12,295 nt of DNA, from assembly GCA_934278005.1 (NCBI GenBank), contig CAKQWG010000095.1:1-12295 (forward strand). Direction: 5' to 3'. A model generated the notes under the pieces. That model worked only from the letters and a program-made list of their open reading frames with translations. It was not told where the DNA came from and made no database searches. Both the position numbers and the translations under genes were made by a program. The stretch is from an uncultured Pirellulaceae bacterium (GTDB taxonomy: Bacteria; Planctomycetota; Planctomycetia; Pirellulales; Pirellulaceae). Shown piece by piece: positions 8,301 to 12,295 of this stretch (the first letter of the stretch is position 1; each line of letters begins with the position of its first letter).

Positions 8301-8894
8301 GCCACTGACAATGAATGTGTTGGCCGACGCGCCACCGGTTAGTTCGGCTACTTCGAGACTGTTGAGCGCAACGGCTTTCGTTCCGATCGACAAAGAAATA
8401 TCACTCAGTGCAAAGTTCAAATTGCCGACGATTGTCAGACTGTCGCTGCCTAGGGCTCCGTCAATTGAACCATTACCCGTCCAACCGCTAAGATTGAAAT
8501 TATTGTTGCTAGCGCCGCCGCCGAGATCCGCAATTTCAATCGTAGCTAGGTCAATTCTTAGTCCTAGATTATCGGCAAGAGTTGTGTTCGATAGAACAAT
8601 ATCCGCGTTGCGTTGGTAGACAAGGCGATCTTCCGTTCCACCAGCCCCCGTCAACTTCCCTGTCCCAGTCCAACCGGTTATAGCGAAGCTATTGTTGCCA
8701 GTCCCTCCCGTGAGATTTGCAACATGGATTCCAGAGAGTTCGAGTGACATTCCATCGCTGCTGGTCAGTAAGTTGTCGCTTAGGCCAAAATCCGCATCCT
8801 TACCTGCCACAACGGTATCGTTGATGGGCACAAATTGTAGTCGTCGAAGCTTTTTCAATAAGGAAAGAAGGTTGGCGATGGTGTTGATTAACAC
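5382..8894 (-). CDS. Large repeat protein: 16 WTG-type units, RTX repeats and planctomycete-type C-terminal domain
   Basis: A protein of 1170 residues, probably secreted or surface-exposed; its function is unknown. After a leader of 27 residues come 16 units of 61-69 residues. Each has the plan LSx(5-6)...DGMSL-like strand, NLTGGxGNNxF, VSGWTGxGxL, GGGGxD. Units fall into five types in fixed order (see the repeat entries). From about residue 1024 the last unit passes into seven or so RTX nonapeptides (GGxGxDxLx, to about 1090), which in other proteins bind calcium and form a beta-roll. The last 80 residues (with ALIAIMAEW, LDVIKGG and LDWFLA) resemble the C-terminal domain I know from large Pirellulaceae repeat proteins. 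The GTG start at 8894 has GGAG (8900-8903) five bases upstream, but the leader has no typical signal peptide. The frame is open upstream to a stop at 8949-8951 without another ATG/GTG, so the 5' end may be eroded. Confidence 0.82.
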   Translation of the reverse strand: MLINTIANLLSLLKKLRRLQFVPINDTVVAGKDADFGLSDNLLTSSDGMSLELSGIHVANLTGGTGNNSFAITGWTGTGKLTGAGGTEDRLVYQRNADIVLSNTTLADNLGLRIDLATIEIADLGGGASNNNFNLSGWTGNGSIDGALGSDSLTIVGNLNFALSDISLSIGTKAVALNSLEVAELTGGASANTFIVSGWTGTGTLMSGGGNDKLIAAKMGTVVLRDNRLSSADGMDVALSGINTANLSGSVANDTFDLSQWTGGGSVQGGGIDDYDTILTRASGATTLSNALLLRAGLPNIVLAELEAAQLYGGIGDDTFTVSGWTGAGYLVGEEGFNTVVASKNVDFTLKNDELTTSEGMSLQLLGISQANLTGGNGNNSFLVTGWTGSATLVGAGGVGDRVEIQSDEDIQLSNTSLVHGSGRVLTLASIEVATMTGNQSDNHFDLTGWTGTGSIAGLGGSDRVTSNANTNYVLTDSSLLIGTKLIELSSVESAELSGGSSANTFNVSGWTGMGTLVGGGGGDLVSVSKSGLIALSDSQIHSDDGMNLSLSGLTNANLSGGDGNDTFAVSGWTGGGKLFGNGTNDLDRIIAQADGLLVLSNTALARSGLPTLTLTSVEAANLAGSAGDDSFNVSGWTGSGRVNGASGTNTLIASKNSDFTLNDVLISSSDGMSLDLSDILSVHLTGGIANNTFDISGWYGSGTLTGGGGTADKIVYAGGGNFRLSNTHLSDTLGPSLSIATIEVAELSGNADVNNFDITDWTGSGSIAGGAERDTVIAAGNVNYTLANTSLTLGSKVINLSGVEVAHLMGGGSANTFSVSDWTGWGSLSGGGGNDVVNVAKNSNFTLSDSELLSTDGMSLTLVGIGTANLAGGLGQNQFDVSGWNGRGSIAGVSALDVDMVLDTVIMIRDGNFKVSDTLLSVATASSTTTISLTGIDYAYLAGGSGNNSFMLDDWTGRGVLHGGGGVNSLAIDRNVDMQLSDYVITASDGMSMDLILIGLADLTGGVGNNVLDASLFTGNATLDGDAGDDILFGGVGNGKLFGGAGNDILIGNAGSDILAGQAGRDLLIGGFGEDSLDGGIDEDILIGASTVYGNNEQALIAIMAEWSSTNLLYSERISNIALLLGGSSLIDDENLDVIKGGRNLDWFLAALTDDLITDLNRGGAETVS
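5625..5825 (-). repeat. RTX (hemolysin-type calcium-binding) nonapeptide array
   Basis: Residues about 1024-1090 consist of consecutive nine-residue GGxGxDxLx repeats, for example GGAGNDILI, GNAGSDILA, GQAGRDLLI and GGFGEDSLD. RTX arrays bind calcium between turns of a beta-roll and commonly occur near the C-terminus of exported proteins. Here they precede a further C-terminal domain of about 80 residues instead of ending the protein. Confidence 0.85.
5799..5984 (-). repeat. Terminal A-type unit merging into RTX repeats
   Basis: Residues 971-1032 are a sixteenth unit of type A (LAIDRNVDM, ASDGMSMDL, LTGGVGNN). Its WTG motif has changed to LFTGNATLDG, and its closing turn GDAGDD is already an RTX nonapeptide, so the unit blends into the RTX array that follows. 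Confidence 0.75.
5985..6941 (-). repeat. Superunit 3 of the repeat protein (types A-B-C-D-E', last unit extended)
   Basis: Residues 652-970, starting LIASKNSDF. The first four units keep the lengths 63, 62, 61 and 64. The fifth is 69 residues, with about seven extra residues near its start, and has lost the RAGLP-type motif of other E units (it reads SVATASSTTT). This is the most diverged E unit and lies nearest the C-terminus. Confidence 0.8.
6942..7877 (-). repeat. Superunit 2 of the repeat protein (types A-B-C-D-E)
   Basis: Residues 340-651 repeat the same five-unit order with identical unit lengths (63, 62, 61, 64, 62), starting VVASKNVDF. By hand count the A unit here matches the A unit of superunit 1 at 40 of 63 positions, and E matches E at 32 of 62. 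Adjacent A and B units in superunit 1 match at only about 25 of 62. This shows that the five-unit block, not the single unit, was the last thing duplicated. Confidence 0.85.
7878..8813 (-). repeat. Superunit 1 of the repeat protein (types A-B-C-D-E)
   Basis: Residues 28-339 of the large repeat protein form five units of 63, 62, 61, 64 and 62 residues (312 in total, 936 bases). The first unit starts VVAGKDADF. Type A has the SSDGMSLEL strand and ends GAGGTEDR. B has TIEIADL. C has SIGTKAVAL and GGASANTF. D has SADGMDVAL and ends with the longer DDYDT. E has LLRAGLP and ends GFNT. Confidence 0.85.
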
Positions 8895-9060
8895 ATTGAC
8901 TCCAGCAGAATATAAAGAAGGGTTCTCAACGAGTTGCAGCGAGGATGTTTACACGGCTGATGAAGAATCCGGGTTAACCGCTGGCACTCTAGCTGACAGT
9001 CCTCTTGCCGGGGGCGGTTGCCTGTACGACAGTGCCCTGTCTGCGGTCGCAACGGATCAA

Positions 9061-9098
9061 AAATGCAGAAAAATTTTGAGGGAAATGCAGAAAAATTT
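9061..9098 (+). promoter_or_regulatory. Tandem AT-rich 16-mer upstream of the ECF sigma gene
   Basis: The 16-mer AAATGCAGAAAAATTT occurs at 9061-9076 and again, unchanged, at 9083-9098, a period of 22 bases or about two helical turns. Two identical copies on one face of the helix 125-163 bases before the sigma factor ATG look like a paired operator or an upstream promoter element. The bound factor is unknown; autoregulation by the sigma factor or control of the divergent gene are both possible. Confidence 0.45.
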
Positions 9099-9210
9099 CT
9101 CGAGAGTTCATCTTTGGCTCATTCGGCCCCACCGGACACTTCGAGACTTGGCGAAGATAAGTGAGGCACATAGTAGCCGATTCGACCAATCTGACCGGCA
9201 GAGAATTGGA

Positions 9211-9216
9211 TATAAT
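9211..9216 (+). promoter_or_regulatory. Candidate -10 box (TATAAT) directly before the sigma factor ATG
   Basis: A perfect TATAAT ends 7 bases before the ATG at 9224. If used, transcription would begin at or next to the start codon and give a leaderless mRNA, which would fit the lack of a good Shine-Dalgarno. No matching -35 hexamer is seen at 16-18 bases, so the box may be chance. Confidence 0.25.
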
Positions 9217-9223
9217 CGGCGGT

Positions 9224-9778
9224 ATGAACGACGTCACGTACATCCTGTCACAGATCGAGGGGGGTGATCCTTCCGCCGCCGAGCAGCTGCTGCCGCTCGT
9301 CTACGAGGAGCTGCGCAAGCTGGCTGCAGCTAGACTGGCTCACGAAAAGCCCGGTCAAACACTACAGGCTACAGCCTTGGTGCATGACGCGTATATCCGG
9401 CTCGTCAATGGCACACAGCTCGAGAAGTGGAACAGCCGCGGACATTTTTTTGCGGCGGCCGCGGAGGCCATGCGACGCATTTTGATTAATCGCGCTCGCG
9501 ACAAAGGACGCATCAAGCGCGGCGGGCATATGCGACGACTTGACCTAGCTCATATCCAGTGTGCGACCGACGCTCCCTGCCAGGCTCTTTTGGCCATCGA
9601 TGAAGCTCTGGCCCGACTTGAGCAAGAGAATCCCCACTGTGCCCAAGTGGTCAAACTTCGGTTCTTTGCAGGTTTGACCATTGAAGAAGCAGCCGATGCA
9701 CTTAACACTTCCTCTAGCACTGTCAAACGTCAGTGGACATTCGCTGGAGCCTGGCTGTTTGATGCATTAGCGCAATAA
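9224..9778 (+). CDS. ECF-type RNA polymerase sigma factor (planctomycete/Rhodopirellula subfamily)
   Basis: Extracytoplasmic-function sigma factor that redirects RNA polymerase to specific promoters. It has 184 residues. Region 2 covers about 20-90, with LVYEELRKLAAARLAHE, ATALVHDAYIRLV and the FFAAAAEAMRRILINRARDK helix, the classic pattern of the Sigma70_ECF family abundant in planctomycetes. Region 4 covers about 120-180, with VVKLRFFAGLTIEEAADAL and TVKRQWTFAGAWLF, including the helix-turn-helix. I chose ATG 9224 because the family usually starts a few residues before ILSQIEGGDPSAAEQLLP; a GTG at 9161 in the same frame would add 21 unconserved residues. No anti-sigma gene is adjacent. The kinase gene begins 38 bases downstream, the usual partner for this class, so the kinase is presumed to control its activity. 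Here that partner is broken. Confidence 0.92.
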   Translation: MNDVTYILSQIEGGDPSAAEQLLPLVYEELRKLAAARLAHEKPGQTLQATALVHDAYIRLVNGTQLEKWNSRGHFFAAAAEAMRRILINRARDKGRIKRGGHMRRLDLAHIQCATDAPCQALLAIDEALARLEQENPHCAQVVKLRFFAGLTIEEAADALNTSSSTVKRQWTFAGAWLFDALAQ

Positions 9779-9816
9779 GTTAAGGCGACTCTACGACTTA
9801 GAGTGAGTGATCGGCG

Positions 9817-10632
9817 ATGACTATGCGACCGAACTTAGAAGACATCTTTAATGAAGCCATAGCCTTGACGTCCGCACAGGAGCGGACCCGGTTTATCGCC
9901 AGCGCGTGTGGCCAGGATTTGCAGTTGCGAGCCAGGGTCGAAGCGCTCGTACAGGCCCATGCGCAGGCCGGCAACTTCCTGGCTGAGAGCACCCGTCATG
10001 GAGGTAGCGCACATTATTTGACGCAGAGCGCCGTGCCAGCCAAGTCGAATGCTAACGACTTCATAGGTGCTGAAATTGGCCCCTACAAGCTGCGCGAAGT
10101 GATTGGCGAAGGAGGTATGGGAATCGTCTATCTGGCGGAGCAGGAACAACCACTGCGCCGCAAGGTGGCACTTAAGGTCATCAAGCCAGGCATGGACAGC
10201 CGGCAGGTCGTAGCCCGCTTTGAGGCCGAACGCCAAGCGTTGGCTATGATGGACCATCCCCACATCGCTCATGTTTTCGATGGTGGTGTGACTCCCTCTG
10301 GTCATCCCTATTTCGCTATGGAACTGGTGCAAGGTCAGGCTATCACGACTTATTGCAATCGTCTTCAGTTGTCCATCCATGAACGTCTGACACTATTTAT
10401 CGACGTCTGCCAAGCGGTGGAGCACGCCCACAGCAAGCAGATCATCCATCGTGACCTGAAGCCATCCAATGTCTTATGGCCGGACTGTTGGCTGTTATGG
10501 TCTTATCGTGGAACAGCATGCGATCATCTCGAGCCAGAGCGACTACCGCTGAAATGCGTCAACAGCTATCTACAAGGCAGCTCGAAAAGGTCCAATTCGC
10601 ACAAGCCATGCACCGTGCCGGCGGGGCTCTAG
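9817..10632 (+). CDS. Ser/Thr protein kinase, truncated by internal deletion/frameshift (likely pseudogene fragment)
   Basis: N-terminal part of a Hanks-type Ser/Thr kinase of the planctomycete ECF-linked class. Residues 6-60 are the usual helical leader (LEDIFNEAIAL...RARVEALVQAHAQAGNFL). The kinase N-lobe follows: glycine loop GEGGMGIVY (97-105), ATP-anchoring K120 in VALK, a likely alpha-C glutamate E138 and DHPHIAHVFDGG. Then comes the catalytic loop HRDLKPSN (211-218). Homology ends at L220. The metal-binding DFG, the activation loop, APE and the whole remaining C-lobe are missing. The last 51 residues (from WPDCWLLW) are out-of-frame translation of downstream coding sequence. A protein from this frame could not be an active kinase. 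The real continuation of the gene is in another frame from about 10476 (separate entry). A sequencing or assembly error is the main alternative to a true mutation. Confidence 0.85.
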   Translation: MTMRPNLEDIFNEAIALTSAQERTRFIASACGQDLQLRARVEALVQAHAQAGNFLAESTRHGGSAHYLTQSAVPAKSNANDFIGAEIGPYKLREVIGEGGMGIVYLAEQEQPLRRKVALKVIKPGMDSRQVVARFEAERQALAMMDHPHIAHVFDGGVTPSGHPYFAMELVQGQAITTYCNRLQLSIHERLTLFIDVCQAVEHAHSKQIIHRDLKPSNVLWPDCWLLWSYRGTACDHLEPERLPLKCVNSYLQGSSKRSNSHKPCTVPAGL

Positions 10633-12295
10633 TGCACGGACGATCGCAAGACGCCCTGACAGAGCTAGAACCGTGGGTCCGCTCGAGCTCGCCGCTGCGC
10701 GACCGTTTCGAACTTCGCTTTCTGTGGGGCTGCATTGCGAAGCCGCTGATCGAAATGTGTCATCACCGATTCGACTTGCTGGCCGTGGATGTGTCGGACG
10801 ATCAGCGCTGGCTAGCCAGCTCAGATCGCGGTGGAGACATCGTATTGTGTGATGGCAGACATGGCCAAGAAATCGGGCGCATCCATCCAGCCAATGCCGA
10901 GGTTACCCGGGTTCGGTTCTCGCCTGACGGTAACCTACTCGCCTCCGTCGGCACCGATAGGCTGCTGCGAATCTGGCACACGGCCGACCGAACCGAAGCA
11001 CACACGATGGCCCGACATGAACACACGATCAATGGTTTGGATTGGTCGCCCGATGGCAAGCTATTAGCAACCGGAGATCGCGAGGGAATCGTCTGCATTT
11101 GGGACCTGCATGCGGAGACCTGCCGACACACACTCCCGCGACACGCGGGCGTGGTCCGCTGCTTAGCATGGTCACCCAATGGAAAATGGCTGGCAACGGC
11201 GGATGGCAATGATTCGGTTCGAATTTTTCAAACAGATACATGGACCGAAGTCAAATCAATTGATTCGCAAGGAAGCGGGACGCTTGCCATCGCATTCTCT
11301 CCCGAGTCGGATTGCATGGCCTTCGGTGGCTACGGTGCGAGATTGGTCGTGGTCGACACCGGGAGCTTCGAAGTCAAACAACGAGTTGAGCTGGCTAGCC
11401 AAATCCAGTCCATTGCTTTTAAGGATCGGCGGACCATGTTTGCTGGATTGTTTGACGGAACACTAGAGATTTTCAAGTGTGGCGGAGCTCCAGCATCCTG
11501 GCATCGCGCGCGAGTCTTGGCAGAGTCGAAGAGCGAAGATAGTAGGGTTTGTGTCGTGATCCCCAAGACATCCGGAAATGCGCTGTGGCTCGGGTGGGAA
11601 CAGGAACCGCGGGTAAGCAGATATTCGCTGACAGCGTTATTGGGCGGCCAAAGCATTGCACCACCGCCGCTGCCGGTCGGCCAAGTGACCCAATCCAACC
11701 GAGTCGTGCTCACAGACTCCCAGGGCAACGCTGGCACATTGCAATACGCCGATACGGGAATTGTGCAACTAAATTTTACCGACCGAGTCAATCGCTGGTG
11801 TTTGCCAGTGTTCGTTGCGACGCGGGATTTGATGCTGATCGCCTATGACTCGCCGAAAAGTACTGTGAAAGTTTTCCGCAGATCCGACGGGCTAATGATG
11901 AAAGAGCTCAGTTTCCCCAGTCACCTTCACACCTTAAGCGTTTCACGCGATTGTCGTTTTGTAGTAGGAGCGGGCTGGCAAGGGACGGTGCGCGTTTGGG
12001 ATTTGACAACTTTTAAGGAAACGGACTTGTTAGAGGGTGGAGGTTCGTTTGGTGCACGCGCCCAGTTTTCGCCCCATGCGGACGTGTTAGTCTTGGGTCA
12101 GGGCGCTACGCGCAAACTTTCGCTGCTTGAATCAGGCACCTGGCAACCAATTCGAAATATCCACACCGAGACTCCATGGTACGCATTCACTTTTTGCCGC
12201 ACTAAGAATTGGCTGGTAGTTGGCGGTGCGGGTCAGATGTCATTATGGAATGGCGATCTTTCCTCCAAAAGATGGTCCACCACGTTTGGCGAGGG
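10476..12295 (+). CDS. WD40-repeat C-terminal portion of the broken kinase gene (3' partial)
   Basis: A frame with no stop codon from 10455 to the window edge, over 600 codons, begins with a possible ATG at 10476 without a ribosome site. It opens with the tail of a membrane helix (AGLLAVMVLSW), then a basic charged helical linker and RDRFELRFLWGC, which corresponds to the conserved EWRYLW-like motif between the membrane segment and the propeller in planctomycete kinase-WD40 proteins. WD40 units follow: VRFSPDGNLLASVGTDRLL with RIW, LDWSPDGKLLATGDREG with CIWDL, LAWSPNGKWLATADGND with VRIF, and later FVVGAGWQGTVRVWDL. Probably one or two beta-propellers. Together with the upstream kinase piece this is one ancestral gene. 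The long open frame suggests either a recent break or continued selection on the WD40 part. The 3' end is outside the window. Confidence 0.82.
   Translation, partial: MAGLLAVMVLSWNSMRSSRARATTAEMRQQLSTRQLEKVQFAQAMHRAGGALVHGRSQDALTELEPWVRSSSPLRDRFELRFLWGCIAKPLIEMCHHRFDLLAVDVSDDQRWLASSDRGGDIVLCDGRHGQEIGRIHPANAEVTRVRFSPDGNLLASVGTDRLLRIWHTADRTEAHTMARHEHTINGLDWSPDGKLLATGDREGIVCIWDLHAETCRHTLPRHAGVVRCLAWSPNGKWLATADGNDSVRIFQTDTWTEVKSIDSQGSGTLAIAFSPESDCMAFGGYGARLVVVDTGSFEVKQRVELASQIQSIAFKDRRTMFAGLFDGTLEIFKCGGAPASWHRARVLAESKSEDSRVCVVIPKTSGNALWLGWEQEPRVSRYSLTALLGGQSIAPPPLPVGQVTQSNRVVLTDSQGNAGTLQYADTGIVQLNFTDRVNRWCLPVFVATRDLMLIAYDSPKSTVKVFRRSDGLMMKELSFPSHLHTLSVSRDCRFVVGAGWQGTVRVWDLTTFKETDLLEGGGSFGARAQFSPHADVLVLGQGATRKLSLLESGTWQPIRNIHTETPWYAFTFCRTKNWLVVGGAGQMSLWNGDLSSKRWSTTFGE

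Larger units (their letters stand above)
8895..9223. other. 329-base divergent intergenic region
   Basis: This lies between the start of the repeat protein (minus strand) and the sigma factor (plus strand). It holds the probable RBS of the repeat protein (GGAG, minus strand, 8900-8903) and an AT-rich box reading TATATT on the minus strand (8909-8914). It also holds a tandem 16-mer at 9061-9098 and TATAAT at 9211-9216 beside the sigma factor ATG. No protein is recognised in either strand; the short frames here have no family features. Confidence 0.6.

Noticed and set aside
5620..8619. Several plus-strand open frames of 60-160 residues lie opposite the repeat protein.
   Set aside because: They recur with the period of the repeat units and read as proline/serine-rich antisense of the NxFxVSGWTG coding pattern. 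They have no family motif, so they are shadows of the minus-strand gene.
5382..8894. The regular repeats could be mistaken for a CRISPR array or tandem satellite DNA.
   Set aside because: The periodicity is in protein sequence (about 186 bases per unit) within one long open frame, with diverged nucleotide sequence and no short identical repeat with unique spacers.
9161..9223. A GTG at 9161 could extend the sigma factor by 21 residues.
   Set aside because: The added residues are not like the family N-terminus, and the family normally starts close to the ATG at 9224.
8692..9267. A plus-strand frame of 191 codons spans the start of the repeat protein and the intergenic region.
   Set aside because: Its first part is antisense to the repeat protein, its end overlaps the sigma factor in another frame, and no conserved feature is visible.
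9779..9816. The short gap between sigma factor and kinase was checked for an anti-sigma gene or a terminator.
   Set aside because: At 38 bases it is too short for a gene and shows no hairpin with T-run; the two genes look co-transcribed.

Overview
The window looks like a piece of a planctomycete chromosome, most likely a member of the Pirellulaceae (relatives of Rhodopirellula or Blastopirellula). Three things point there. One is an ECF sigma factor of the type first described in Rhodopirellula, followed directly by a Hanks-type Ser/Thr kinase with WD40 repeats. Another is a very long surface-type protein made of NxFxVSGWTG repeats with RTX-like turns and a C-terminal domain of planctomycete style. 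The third is moderate GC content with GTG starts and weak Shine-Dalgarno signals. This assignment is inference from gene content; no marker RNA is present.

Left part (1-4249, + strand): a compact phosphate operon, pstC (5' end outside the window) - pstA - pstB - phoU - phoB. Genes overlap by 4 and 7 bases or lie 6-24 bases apart, so they are probably co-transcribed. PstC and PstA form the membrane channel, PstB is the ATPase, PhoU couples transporter state to signalling, and PhoB is the DNA-binding response regulator. No phoR kinase follows phoB and no pstS is seen; both may lie upstream. PstA carries an extra loop of about 90 residues. A hairpin with a T-run just after phoB is a probable terminator.

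Middle (4296-5192, - strand): a cation diffusion facilitator, convergent with phoB, whose predicted metal site (N/D in TM2, D/D in TM5) resembles manganese-type members rather than zinc-type ones. A 189-base gap (5193-5381) with no convincing signal follows.

5382-8894 (- strand): a 1170-residue repeat protein. It consists of 16 units of 61-69 residues arranged as a five-unit superunit (A-B-C-D-E, 63+62+61+64+62 = 312 residues). The superunit is present three times in register, followed by one last A unit that runs into classical RTX nonapeptides and a C-terminal domain. Its N-terminus lacks a recognisable signal peptide.

Right part (8895-12295, + strand): a 329-base intergenic region with a tandem AT-rich 16-mer and a TATAAT box next to the ATG, then the ECF sigma factor, then a kinase gene that is broken. 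The reading frame stops resembling a kinase right after the HRDLKPSN catalytic loop. The expected transmembrane/WD40 portion continues in another frame from about 10476 and stays open to the window edge. The simplest reading is an out-of-frame internal deletion that removed the kinase C-lobe. I found no mobile element, CRISPR array, tRNA or rRNA.
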